From Bacillota bacterium (GTDB lineage: Bacteria > Bacillota > Desulfotomaculia > Desulfotomaculales > Desulfallaceae), in the NCBI GenBank assembly GCA_022360435.1, contig JAKSCU010000362.1:1-52047 (forward strand): 52,047 nucleotides of DNA. Direction: 5' to 3'. Numbering within the stretch: position 1 is the stretch's first letter; every line of letters begins with the position of its first letter. This document shows, piece by piece, positions 27,080 to 35,387 of this stretch. The notes beneath the pieces were generated by a model. It was not told where the DNA came from. It saw only the letters and a list, made by a program, of their open reading frames with translations, and did not search any database. The position numbers were made by a program, and so were the translations under genes.

Positions 27080-28675
27080 CTACAGCAGCTTGCCGGGGTT
27101 CATCATCCCGGCGGGGTCCATGGTGCGGCAAATGGAACGCAGCATTTCCATGCCCAAGTCATCTTTTTCGGCCTCCAGGTACGCCCGGTGGTCCACCCCC
27201 ACCCCGTGCTGGTGGCTGATGGTGCCGCCATAGCTTACAATGGTCTCGCTGGCCCTGGTTTTCAATTGTTTCCAGCGGCGCATGGTTTCCGCCGGGTGGT
27301 CCGCCACCCGGAACAGGTATGTAGTATAGATGCTGGACCCGTGGGTGTAAACATGGGACAGGTGGGTGAACACATACACCTTCTCGTCGATATCCCGCAG
27401 CCCGTTGCGCAGAGCGGATTCCACCGCCTGCACGGTGGCGGGCACCCGGCTCCAGGTCACCGCCGTTTCCAGGGTGTCCACGGCGTAGCCGGCCTCCCAC
27501 AGAGTGTTGCGCAGGTAGGGCACCAGGAAACGCTGCTTCTGCCATTTGCGGCCGGGGCCGGCTCCCACCGAGACGCCCCGGCGTTGCCCGATAATTTCCC
27601 GCGCTCCGCTCAGAGCCCGGCGCACTTGCTTGCGCCCGCCCACGGCCCCGTACAGGAGCATGCACCGGCCCTCTTTAACTCCCTGGATATTCAACCAACC
27701 TTTAAGCAATTTAAGAGCCGGGCTGTTTCCGGCCTGGGTCAGGATGTTATCGGTTTCCTCCGGCAGGCTGAGGCGCAGCATGGCCAGGGGCAACGACGAT
27801 CGGGCCAGGTCCCGCACCGCCGCCACCCCCTGCTCCAGGCCGGGGAAAAAGGCGGCGTGAAAACTCTCCACTTCGGGCAGCGGCTTTACCCGCACCGCCG
27901 CCCGGGTAATGATGCCCAGCCGGCCCTCGGAACCCAAAACTATTTCCCGCAGGTCCGGGCCGGCGGCCGAGGCCGGCAGCACCGGCAACGGCAGAGAATC
28001 CACCGGGGTTTCCACCATTCCCCCGGCAAACAGGCGCTCAATGCGCCCGTAACCCAAAGAAAACTGCCCCGCCGAGCGGGTGGCCACCCAGCCACCCAGG
28101 GTGGAATATTCGTGGGACTGGGGGTAATGTCCCAGGGTGAACCCCATGACCCGCAACGCTTTTTCCAAAGCCGGACCCCGCACCCCGGCCTCGAAGGTGG
28201 CCAGGTGGTTGGCCTCGTCCAATTCCAGCAAGCTGTTTATCCGGCCCATGTCCACCGTCAGCGCCGGCCGGCGGTCGTTATCGCTACCGGCAGACAGGTG
28301 ACCCACCACACTGGTGCCACCGCCGTAGGGAATAACCCGGGCCTCGGTATCTTGGGCGTAGCGCAGCACCGCCCGCACCTCCCGCTCCGTGGCCGGGAAG
28401 GCCACCCCGTCGGGAAAAGCCGGCACTGTGCCGCCGCGCAAGTTGATCCAGTCGGCCAAACTCTGGCCGGCACTGTGCCGCAGCCTTTCCAGGGCGTCGG
28501 TGCTAATTAACGGGTGCTCAGGCAACCGGGAAACCGGCACCCCGGCAACCGCTTCGGACAGGGAAATATCCTTGGGCGGTTTGCCCGGCCCCAGTTTTTT
28601 TTCTAAAAATGCCATGGTCTCCGGGGTAACCGGGTAGTGCACCGAATCGTCTCCCCAACCGTTCCAGCGTCTCAT
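27080..28675 (-). CDS. FAD-linked oxidase resembling alkylglycerone-phosphate synthase
   Basis: The 531-residue protein begins MRRWNGWGDDSVHYP, close to the WNGWG start of alkyl-DHAP synthases (AGPS). A PCMH-type FAD domain carries PYGGGTSVVGHL near 115 and HEYSTLGGWVATRSAG. The C-terminus holds THLSHVYTHGSSIYTTYLF and TISHQHGVGVDHRAYL, matching AGPS more than glycolate oxidase GlcD; the AGPS active-site HHH motif appears here as HQH. AGPS swaps the acyl chain of acyl-DHAP for a fatty alcohol, the first ether-lipid step. That substrate is inferred; a 2-hydroxyacid oxidase is the alternative. The ATG at 28675 has GGGAGG 7 nt upstream. Confidence 0.8.
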   Translation of the reverse strand: MRRWNGWGDDSVHYPVTPETMAFLEKKLGPGKPPKDISLSEAVAGVPVSRLPEHPLISTDALERLRHSAGQSLADWINLRGGTVPAFPDGVAFPATEREVRAVLRYAQDTEARVIPYGGGTSVVGHLSAGSDNDRRPALTVDMGRINSLLELDEANHLATFEAGVRGPALEKALRVMGFTLGHYPQSHEYSTLGGWVATRSAGQFSLGYGRIERLFAGGMVETPVDSLPLPVLPASAAGPDLREIVLGSEGRLGIITRAAVRVKPLPEVESFHAAFFPGLEQGVAAVRDLARSSLPLAMLRLSLPEETDNILTQAGNSPALKLLKGWLNIQGVKEGRCMLLYGAVGGRKQVRRALSGAREIIGQRRGVSVGAGPGRKWQKQRFLVPYLRNTLWEAGYAVDTLETAVTWSRVPATVQAVESALRNGLRDIDEKVYVFTHLSHVYTHGSSIYTTYLFRVADHPAETMRRWKQLKTRASETIVSYGGTISHQHGVGVDHRAYLEAEKDDLGMEMLRSICRTMDPAGMMNPGKLL

Positions 28676-28864
28676 AGTTCAACCTCCCCGGCCATGTGTT
28701 TAATTACGGCATTTTCCCATGAGGTTGGCAAGCCGGCAAACAGGCAAACCTTGACATTTGGCCGGCCCGGCGCTGTCTTACAGCCACATCCGGCAGACGC
28801 CGGCCCGCCGGACCAAGCCGTCAAAGCCACACCTAAGGCTAATCTTGATGTCGGGGTGATTAAC

Positions 28865-28999
28865 ATGGCCAATAAAAACGTTAAACACCAGTGCTTGAAA
28901 TACCTGCCCGAGCTGGAGGCCAAAATAGAAAAAGACCCGAATATTGTGTCACTTTACCTATTCAATAGTTCACAAAACCCCGCAACAAGATTAATTTAA
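28865..28999 (+). pseudogene. Possible nucleotidyltransferase-like remnant, 44 aa
   Basis: A short frame begins MANKNVKHQCLKYLPELEAK and continues to IVSLYLFNSS, which resembles the start of MNT-type nucleotidyltransferases, where the motif is normally a GS at that point. The frame ends inside the terminator hairpin, and the catalytic part is absent. GGGGTGA lies 6 nt before the ATG. It is probably a relic, and chance similarity is possible. Confidence 0.22.
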
Positions 29000-29015
29000 G
29001 CAACCTTGTGCGGGG
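28978..29015. terminator. Bidirectional terminator after ybbR
   Basis: CCCCGCAACAAG (28978-28989) pairs with CTTGTGCGGGG (29005-29015) with one bulged base. On the minus strand the stem is followed by TTTTG, on the plus strand by TTTGTAGTTTTT. It lies 30 bp past the ybbR stop and so closes the cdaA-ybbR operon. Confidence 0.75.
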
Positions 29016-29044
29016 TTTGTAGTTTTTAACCGTTTTAGTTACCT

Positions 29045-30016
29045 TTATTGGGTATTGTTTTCTTCCTCCGGCGGCGGCACGGGCGTAGGCGGTGTGGGAG
29101 GCGCAGGCTGCTCCTCTTCCACCGGAGTGATCCGCACCGTCGCCGTGATCCGGTCGGGCTCCACGGCACGGGCCCCGTCGGGCAATATCAGAATCACTTC
29201 CCTTTCCTCGTCACCGGTCAGGCCGGAAATATCCAGCGCCATAGTGCTTACCGCCGTCAGCCCCCGAATTACCTCATCCTTGGCGGTTACCTGCACCGTT
29301 TGGGGACTTACCGCGGTATCGCCGACTTGGTAGCCCGGAGCGGGCTCGCCGGTCAGGCGCAGGCGCACCGGCAGACTCCTGATGGATAGCGCTGTCACCG
29401 GCACCGTCACCGTAACCCGGTCCGGGTTGGCAGTAACGCCCTCCACGCCGGTTTGCAACGGCAGCTCCCGCACTATTGTTTCATCAATGCCGGATACATC
29501 AAGGGACACATTCAGCCGTCTTATTTCCTCCAGCAGCGAGGCCGGCCCCCGGACCGTCACCACCGCCGGACGCAGCGCCGGCTGGCCCGCCTGCACCCCC
29601 GCGGCCACCGTGCCCCGCAGGGACAACGACACCGGCACGTTTTTTTGCACTATCTTTTCCGCCCGCACCTGCACCAGCGAGGGAGACGTGTACAGCACTT
29701 CCACCTCCGGCGGCGCCGCAATTTGCACCGCCAGGTCCTGCCGGCCGGCTTTTTTAATACCGGCAAGGTTCACCCGGGCCGAAAAATCCTCGCGCTGCAG
29801 GGTATCGATGACGTTCTTGGCGCCCCTGACCCGCACGCTGACCGTGCCGGGCAGCCCTTCGACATCGTATTCCTCGGGACTGTCCCGGGCCACCAGCGGG
29901 ATAATGAAGGTCTGGTCGGTAACCGGGTTCTGCTCGTTGGTGACATAAACCCACAGCAGCACGGCAATTAAAACCGATATTATGCGGATGGAGTTGTCTC
30001 TCCATTTAAAAACCAA
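29045..30016 (-). CDS. cdaR: YbbR/CdaR-like regulator of diadenylate cyclase
   Basis: The 323-residue protein has an N-terminal membrane anchor (IRIISVLIAVLLWVYVTN) followed by four YbbR repeats of about 75-80 residues, each a beta-rich extracellular module (for instance GLPGTVSVRVRGAKNVIDTL and VEGVTANPDRVTVTVPVTAL). A Pro/Glu-rich tail ends it. CdaR modulates CdaA, its partner. The TTG at 30016 is chosen because GGAGG lies 7 nt before it and overlaps the end of cdaA. The gene immediately follows cdaA with a 4-bp gap. In many relatives glmM is the next gene; here it is not. Confidence 0.92.
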   Translation of the reverse strand: MVFKWRDNSIRIISVLIAVLLWVYVTNEQNPVTDQTFIIPLVARDSPEEYDVEGLPGTVSVRVRGAKNVIDTLQREDFSARVNLAGIKKAGRQDLAVQIAAPPEVEVLYTSPSLVQVRAEKIVQKNVPVSLSLRGTVAAGVQAGQPALRPAVVTVRGPASLLEEIRRLNVSLDVSGIDETIVRELPLQTGVEGVTANPDRVTVTVPVTALSIRSLPVRLRLTGEPAPGYQVGDTAVSPQTVQVTAKDEVIRGLTAVSTMALDISGLTGDEEREVILILPDGARAVEPDRITATVRITPVEEEQPAPPTPPTPVPPPEEENNTQ

Positions 30017-30020
30017 GTTT

Positions 30021-30848
30021 TCACCTCCGCTGCCAAAGGGAGGAAAAAGCATTCCTCTTGGTGGAAGTAGGTTGCAGGAACTTGTTCAGCAGTTCCCGCA
30101 GGCCGGCCTCGTTCAGCCGCCGGTAAAGGCTGCCCTCCTGGGACAGTGACACGGATCCGGTCTCTTCGGAAACCACCACCGTCAGGGCGTCGGAGTGTTC
30201 AGTCAGCCCCACCGCCGCCCGGTGCCGGGTGCCCAGTTCCCGGCTTAATTCGCGGCTTTCGGATAACGGCAGCATGCAGGCCGCCGCCTGGATGCGGTTC
30301 CCCCGGATGATGGCGGCTCCATCGTGCATCGGGGACCGGGGAATAAAAATATTCATCAAAAGTTCAGCCGTTACCTCGGCGTCCATCTTGATGCCGGTGT
30401 CGATATGTTCTTGCAGCCCGGTGCTGCGTTCCAGCACGATAAGCGCTCCGGTGCGGGAGGCCGACATGCTCTGCGCGGCCCGGACCACCTCGCTGATCAG
30501 GGCGCTGCGGTCACCCTCGGCCATCTGGTTCAAGGGCCGGGCGAAAAAATCGCCGCCGCCCAGCTTTTCCAGGGCGCGACGCAGCTCGGGATGAAACACG
30601 ATGGGCAACGCCACCACCAGGGCTGTCATGGTCTGTTTCAGCAGCCAGTGCACGGTATCCAGGTTCAGCAGGCTGCTCAACGCCGTGGCCGCCAACAGCA
30701 CCACCAGGCCTTTAATCAACTGTACGGCCCGGGTGCCCCGAATGAGCAGCATTAAGCGGTACAGCACAAAGGCCACAATGAGAATATCAATTATGCTGGT
30801 GATATTAAACAAGTCGAGGTTAATTTTGAGTTGATTTAAATATTCCAC
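30021..30848 (-). CDS. cdaA: Diadenylate cyclase CdaA
   Basis: The 275-residue enzyme makes cyclic di-AMP from two ATP. Three membrane helices (residues about 10-75) precede a DAC domain with the catalytic SPMHDGAAIIRGNRI and the GTRHRAAVGL motif. Both are intact. The start is uncertain: GTG at 30848 follows AAGGTGG, while a TTG at 30869 would add seven residues and has no ribosome site. Cyclic di-AMP controls potassium, osmolyte and wall homeostasis in Firmicutes, and CdaA is normally regulated by the next gene product, CdaR. Confidence 0.96.
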   Translation of the reverse strand: MEYLNQLKINLDLFNITSIIDILIVAFVLYRLMLLIRGTRAVQLIKGLVVLLAATALSSLLNLDTVHWLLKQTMTALVVALPIVFHPELRRALEKLGGGDFFARPLNQMAEGDRSALISEVVRAAQSMSASRTGALIVLERSTGLQEHIDTGIKMDAEVTAELLMNIFIPRSPMHDGAAIIRGNRIQAAACMLPLSESRELSRELGTRHRAAVGLTEHSDALTVVVSEETGSVSLSQEGSLYRRLNEAGLRELLNKFLQPTSTKRNAFSSLWQRR

Positions 30849-31172
30849 GCGCCGCACCACCTTGCTCAATAAATCAAGCCCATGCTATTATTTTAACACA
30901 TTTGCCGGGTCGGTGCAGTGGCAGCATAAGTAAATTTTATCCCTCGGCCAAATAAGACGGGAGCGGTTCTTTGTCCTATCTAATTCCTCCTGAAAAAACT
31001 ATTGAAGGGGGTTTGGTATTATGCGGAAAGATTTACATAGGAGCCTGGCTCAAAGAGCGTGTGAGTTTTAGGACAAACGCCGGTGCATATTTGAACCCGG
31101 CAGCTAAATGGATGGCATTTCGCTTGCAACTCTTACAGCGCCATATCTTGAGATTAAACAAGCAATTGATGT
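30849..31172. other. Intergenic region upstream of cdaA
   Basis: No supported gene was seen. A TAAAAT near 30890 on the minus strand could be a -10 element for cdaA, but its -35 partner is poor. A plus-strand frame near 30971-31234 lacks coding character and overlaps the end of the transporter gene. Confidence 0.4.
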
Positions 31173-32168
31173 TTAAAGGCGGGTTTTTTCCCAACGGTTT
31201 GATTGGGTGGTATATACACCATACTCGGAAGTAATTTGCGCGGGTTGTTTGTTTATATTTGGAGATTTGCCTTGCCTGAGGCCATGTTTAAAAAAGCCCG
31301 CCCTACCCGGGAGCTGCACAGTAATCACCGCCGCAATCACCAGCGCGGCGCCCAGTGTTTGAATGGGGTCGAGCACCTGCCCCAAAAAGATATAGGCAAA
31401 AAATACGGCCATAACAGGTTCCAAGGTGGCAATAATGCTGGCCAAACCGGCTTCAATTTTTTTCAAAGCGGTAGTGTAACATAAATAAGCCAGCAACGTG
31501 GGTACCAATCCTATATATAGCAGGTAGTGCCAAACCGCGCTTTGGTGCTGGGCGGTAAATACCCCGGCGGGGAAATGTAAAATGGATAAAAATAGCAGGG
31601 CAAAACCTTGGGTATATATGATCACGGTCCAGGGATGGTGGTGAGCGGAAGTCTTTTTACCAAATATAGAGTACATGGCAAAACAAAATCCAGCCAACAA
31701 GCCCAGTAAAATACCCGACATATTCAATATTAAATTAGCTGTGTCGTAACCTTTAACTACCAGGAAACAGCCGGTCACCGTCAGTATGATGCAAAGTATT
31801 TTTTTTGTATTAATAGCTTCATGGAAAATAAACCTGGAAAGCAGCACCACCATGGCCGGCGCCGTATATAAAAGAATGACGGCCATGGCTACGCCTGTTT
31901 TATCAATAGTATTGAGGTAAGCGTAATAAAACAGGGCAACACTGACAAAACCATATAAACAAAATAAAGGAACATCCCGCAGCGCTATTTTGAGTCTGGG
32001 CCTGTTAAAAATTATGGTGATCAAGGTCATGGCGGAGAAACAAACAGCCGCCCTAAACCAGATTACCTCTTTGGGTTCAAGGCCGATGGTAAAAAGCTTT
32101 TCCGCCGGTATGCCTATACTGGCCCATGCCGCCGCCGCCACCAATACCAACAGGTAAGACAAACCCAT
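31173..32168 (-). CDS. EamA/DMT-family transporter
   Basis: The 331-residue protein has ten predicted membrane helices arranged as two EamA repeats. The first starts YLLVLVAAAAWASIGIPAEK; the second includes YSIFGKKTSAHHHPW. It ends in a polar tail of about 35 residues. DMT-family members export amino acids or other small metabolites; the substrate here cannot be deduced. The ATG at 32168 has GAGGTGG directly upstream at short spacing. It is a single-gene unit with its own promoter-like sequence. Confidence 0.9.
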   Translation of the reverse strand: MGLSYLLVLVAAAAWASIGIPAEKLFTIGLEPKEVIWFRAAVCFSAMTLITIIFNRPRLKIALRDVPLFCLYGFVSVALFYYAYLNTIDKTGVAMAVILLYTAPAMVVLLSRFIFHEAINTKKILCIILTVTGCFLVVKGYDTANLILNMSGILLGLLAGFCFAMYSIFGKKTSAHHHPWTVIIYTQGFALLFLSILHFPAGVFTAQHQSAVWHYLLYIGLVPTLLAYLCYTTALKKIEAGLASIIATLEPVMAVFFAYIFLGQVLDPIQTLGAALVIAAVITVQLPGRAGFFKHGLRQGKSPNINKQPAQITSEYGVYTTQSNRWEKTRL

Positions 32169-32203
32169 CCACCTCTAATCCGCGACAACCGGTTATTAAT
32201 AAA

Positions 32204-32232
32204 AATCTAAGATGGTATACTGGTAATACCAA
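32204..32232 (-). promoter_or_regulatory. Candidate promoter with overlapping palindrome before the DMT transporter
   Basis: On the minus strand TTGGTA (32227-32232) and TAGATT (32204-32209) are 17 bp apart. An imperfect palindrome, TGGTAT...ATACCA at 32213-32231, covers the spacer and the -35 element and could be an operator for a repressor. Confidence 0.4.
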
Positions 32233-32402
32233 TTCCTTATTTACACCGTTATCTCCTGCCGGATTGTAATTTTCTTGAATATACTAGTGTTGCTATTGCT
32301 AACCACAGATGCTGGAATTACGGAGCGCCCGGGAAGGTGTTGCTGGATTATGGAAATATGATAAAATTATAAGGCAAACAGGTCTTGAAAGGTGGATTTA
32401 AT

Positions 32403-32627
32403 ATGTCAACGGTTTTATCGGACATATATTACACCGTACAAGATTATATGGAGAGCAAAGTTTTAAAGGATTGGAATAAATGCAAAAGATTAACGGACAA
32501 TCAGGGACAGGAAGGGCGTGTACCTTGTGTCCCATATCATCTTGACAAAGTATTGATCTCCCGCTCAGCTTCATGTACCAAAGCCGCCATTTCTGCCGGC
32601 GAAAATTGTTTACCGGATTCCAATTGA
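32403..32627 (+). pseudogene. Possible truncated gene of unknown function
   Basis: A frame starts MSTVLSDIYYTVQDYMESKV behind AAAGGTGG and looks like a real gene start. After about 33 residues it enters the GGGACA-type hairpin at 32504 and then runs antisense through the end of the bzaE-like gene. It may be a gene cut by insertion of the hairpin element. No family is recognised. Confidence 0.25.
32504..32533. repeat. GGGACA/TGTCCC palindromic element after bzaE
   Basis: GGGACA (32504-32509) and TGTCCC (32528-32533) are the ends of an imperfect hairpin located 3 bp past the stop of the bzaE-like gene. Similar elements close the iron alcohol dehydrogenase and cimA genes. Confidence 0.5.
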
Positions 32628-34054
32628 TGCAAAGTACCGGTAAAACAGTCGATCAAGGCCTGGTTTAATCGGGCATAAACCGCCGGCGCTTCTTTAGGCC
32701 CTTGGGTCTTTCCGCTCCAGATGCCGTCCATCCGCATGAAAAGACAATTGGTGATACCGCTCATTATTCGGGCCAGCGCCGCCACCCGACTGTCGGCGAA
32801 GCCGGCCGTTCCTTCGTAAGTGGTGGCAAGGAGCTTCAGCCGCCCTTCCTCCCGCAGTTTGTGGTAGGCCCGGGTGCCCTGCAGAATAATTTGCGGGTGG
32901 TAGAGCACATTGGCGGTAACGGGCAAATCCTTCAGCAAATTATTCCTTTCTAGGAATGCAAAATTCATCCGGATATCTTCCAGTGAAGAATCCGGTTCAA
33001 ACATGATAAAACCCACATTGGGTTCTATCCCGTGCCGCCGGAGAATCCGCAGCGCTCTTTCATTTTGGGCCACGGTGGTCATTTTGTTCAACCGTTGCAA
33101 CGACTCGTCCCCGCCGCTCTCCAGGCCGATGAGTATATGCCGCAAACCCGCCTCCACCAAGGCGGCGATAGTTGCATCGTGGATATCGTTCACCCGGGCC
33201 TCGATGCCGAATCGCACGCCGCGCTCTTTCAGCAGGGAGGCCAACCGCAGCGCCCGGTCCTGACCCTGCCGCCCGGGACCGAAAAAGTTCGGGTCGACAA
33301 AATAAAAGTCCTTTTGCCCCAATGCTGCCGTCAGCTCGTCTATCTCGGCCACAATACTCTCGGGACCGCGCCCCCGCCACCGGGAAACACCGCGGCCACC
33401 CGCGCGTCCCCTTGCATAAAATGCGTTTATATAACAAAAAGAGCATCCCCCGTAGCAACCCCGGCTGCCTTCGATATTGATTTCCGGCAAGCGCAGCATG
33501 GCATCGGTGCGGACGGGGGGAGGCAAAAGGTCCAGGTTTGCCACGGGCTCCCGGCGTCGAACCCGGGTAGCGCCGGACTCGTCCCGCCGGGCCAGCCCGG
33601 GAATCTCTTGCAGATGGACCACGGGGCGTGGTTTCTCCGCCAGCCGGGCCAAGGTATATTCCGGCTCGCCCATAACCACCGCGTCGACGGCCCGGCAGTG
33701 CCCCATGATTTCCTCAAAGGCAAAGGTGGGATAAAACCCGTAAGCAGCGATAAAGGGAGCTGTTCCTTCAGCCTTGATTTTGCCCAGAAAGGCAAAAAGG
33801 CCTTCGTCCCGCTCCCAGTGGTAGACCATGTGCACCCCCAACATATCCGGCCCGAACTCCTTTACCTCCCGGTAAATTTCACTATAGGAAAGGCGCTCCA
33901 GGTACCCCTCCACAATTTTAATCTCATGCCCCTGGCGGGCCAGCATACCGGCGGCGTAACCGGTGATCAGGCATGAGGACAGCGGAGTGTTGGCAATATC
34001 ATTGCACCGCGCCCCGGCCACTTGGCGCGGATGCTCCAGCAAGAGTATTTTCAT
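32537..34054 (-). CDS. bzaE: B12-binding radical SAM protein, BzaE-like
   Basis: The 505-residue protein has an N-terminal B12-binding-like Rossmann domain (MKILLLEHPRQ, about 1-145) and a radical SAM domain with the [4Fe-4S] motif C200-x3-C204-x2-C207 in GSRGCYGGCSFC. In anaerobic benzimidazole synthesis BzaD and BzaE are cobalamin-dependent radical SAM methylases; BzaE adds the last methyl to form dimethylbenzimidazole. The label follows operon order (cobT-bzaC-bzaD-bzaE, as in Eubacterium limosum), not a diagnostic residue. The start ATG lies 56 bp inside the previous gene, behind GGGAGG. Confidence 0.72.
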   Translation of the reverse strand: MKILLLEHPRQVAGARCNDIANTPLSSCLITGYAAGMLARQGHEIKIVEGYLERLSYSEIYREVKEFGPDMLGVHMVYHWERDEGLFAFLGKIKAEGTAPFIAAYGFYPTFAFEEIMGHCRAVDAVVMGEPEYTLARLAEKPRPVVHLQEIPGLARRDESGATRVRRREPVANLDLLPPPVRTDAMLRLPEINIEGSRGCYGGCSFCYINAFYARGRAGGRGVSRWRGRGPESIVAEIDELTAALGQKDFYFVDPNFFGPGRQGQDRALRLASLLKERGVRFGIEARVNDIHDATIAALVEAGLRHILIGLESGGDESLQRLNKMTTVAQNERALRILRRHGIEPNVGFIMFEPDSSLEDIRMNFAFLERNNLLKDLPVTANVLYHPQIILQGTRAYHKLREEGRLKLLATTYEGTAGFADSRVAALARIMSGITNCLFMRMDGIWSGKTQGPKEAPAVYARLNQALIDCFTGTLHQLESGKQFSPAEMAALVHEAEREINTLSR

Positions 34055-35387
34055 TGGCCTCCCTCACTTTCTGCCACATAAACACATTTCTCTGCAAATG
34101 ATAAGCTTCCAGCCGGTAGCGCAGGGTTTCATAAGGGGGCGGGTTGTAATACACCGGGTAAAGCAGGTCGGTTTCAGGCCGGATAACCCCTTCTCTGCCG
34201 GCTGTCTCCGCCAAGGGGGTGCCGGGCAATATGCGGATATTGTTCAGCACCACCGTGCCCAGGTTTCTTTTGGCGCTGTGCAGTTCGTAAAGACGATCCA
34301 GCAGGCGCAGCCCCTTGGCAATGGTCTCGCCGCTTTCTCCGGGCACGTTGACCATAAAGTGGTACATGGCGACAACATCTGTGGCGGCGGCAAGGCCGGC
34401 CGCCTTTAAAATATCACCGACGCCGAGATTTTTGCCCAAAATCCGCAGCGATTCCTCGCACAGGCCGTCCGGGGAAAAGGAAAAACAATTGCACCCGGCT
34501 TCCTCAAAAAGGCCGACATTACCCTCATCCAAATGGTCTTCCCGAAAAAAGCCGCTCCAGGCGATTCTGATCTTTCGGCGCAGTACCTCCCGGCAAATTT
34601 CCTCCAGGTGGCCGCAGGGAATGTTCACCACCGGGTCATTGAAGTGAAAATCCTTAACGCCATACTCTTTATGTAAAAATTCCATTTCATCCACCACCCC
34701 GGCGGGTTGGCGGCAGCGCAATTTTTTGCCCTGAAGCCGGGGATAAACGCAATATGTGCAGTGCAGGGGGCAGCCCCGCTTGGTTTCAATCCCCACGGCC
34801 GGGACGTAATTATTAATCTCTTCGTAAAGCCCGGGCGACAGGAACTCCCTGGACGGAACCTCGTACCGGGTCATGTCGTAGCCCGTTGCAGGCGGATTAA
34901 CCAGCACCTTAGCGCCCCGTCTGTAGCACAGGCCTTTTAAGTCCGGCGGGCTGTCCAAAGAGCCGAGCAGGGCCGGCAAGGAGGTTTCGGCTTCCCCGAC
35001 TATGCCGTAATGGATTTCGGGCAGTTCACCCATAAGACGTTGGGGAAAGAGTGAAAACCCGGTTCCCCCGGCCACGATCCAGGCCCGGGGAAGAAGCGCC
35101 GCCACCAGCCGCGCCGTGGCGACAAAGGGTGGAACCAGGGAACTGGTCTTGTTGGCCAGGGGGTCGATGTTGCGCAACGACAGACCCACCACTTCGGGCC
35201 GGCGGCCCAGCAGCCTGTCCTTTACGGCGCCAAAGGGGTCGGTTTCAATATTCATGTCCAGCAGTTCAACTGCATGGCCGGCCTTTTTCAGGTGGGTGGC
35301 CAGGGCAGCTAAGCCAATGGGATAAACTTTTTCCCGGGCCAACCCTTCCACCGAAGGGGTTTGGATCAGCAGCACCCGCACCGCCAT
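33999..35387 (-). CDS. bzaD: B12-binding radical SAM protein, BzaD-like
   Basis: The 462-residue protein has an N-terminal B12-binding domain (VYPIGLAALATHLKKAGH, LDMNIETDPF) and a radical SAM core with C206-x3-C210-x2-C213 in TKRGCPLHCTYC. By operon position it is BzaD, which methylates 5-methoxybenzimidazole. The ATG at 35387 shares one base with the stop of the methyltransferase gene; a GTG one codon upstream is an alternative. The long overlap with the next gene shows tight co-translation. A general methylthio- or C-methyltransferase is the alternative if the pathway assignment is wrong. Confidence 0.72.
   Translation of the reverse strand: MAVRVLLIQTPSVEGLAREKVYPIGLAALATHLKKAGHAVELLDMNIETDPFGAVKDRLLGRRPEVVGLSLRNIDPLANKTSSLVPPFVATARLVAALLPRAWIVAGGTGFSLFPQRLMGELPEIHYGIVGEAETSLPALLGSLDSPPDLKGLCYRRGAKVLVNPPATGYDMTRYEVPSREFLSPGLYEEINNYVPAVGIETKRGCPLHCTYCVYPRLQGKKLRCRQPAGVVDEMEFLHKEYGVKDFHFNDPVVNIPCGHLEEICREVLRRKIRIAWSGFFREDHLDEGNVGLFEEAGCNCFSFSPDGLCEESLRILGKNLGVGDILKAAGLAAATDVVAMYHFMVNVPGESGETIAKGLRLLDRLYELHSAKRNLGTVVLNNIRILPGTPLAETAGREGVIRPETDLLYPVYYNPPPYETLRYRLEAYHLQRNVFMWQKVREANENTLAGASAPSGRGAVQ

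Larger units (their letters stand above)
28676..29044. other. Intergenic region upstream of the AGPS-like gene
   Basis: This 369-bp stretch holds the bidirectional terminator at 28978-29015 and a weak open frame on the plus strand at 28865-28999. A TTGACA occurs on the plus strand near 28752 but has no -10 partner. No clear promoter for the minus-strand AGPS-like gene was found. Confidence 0.5.

Noticed and set aside
27188-28510. 440-codon plus-strand frame opposite the AGPS-like gene
   Set aside because: Antisense shadow of a GC-rich gene; composition dominated by His, Gln, Pro and Arg and no domain.
30971-31234. 87-codon plus-strand frame between cdaA and the DMT transporter
   Set aside because: No family resemblance; it overlaps the 3' end of the transporter gene and has no good ribosome site.
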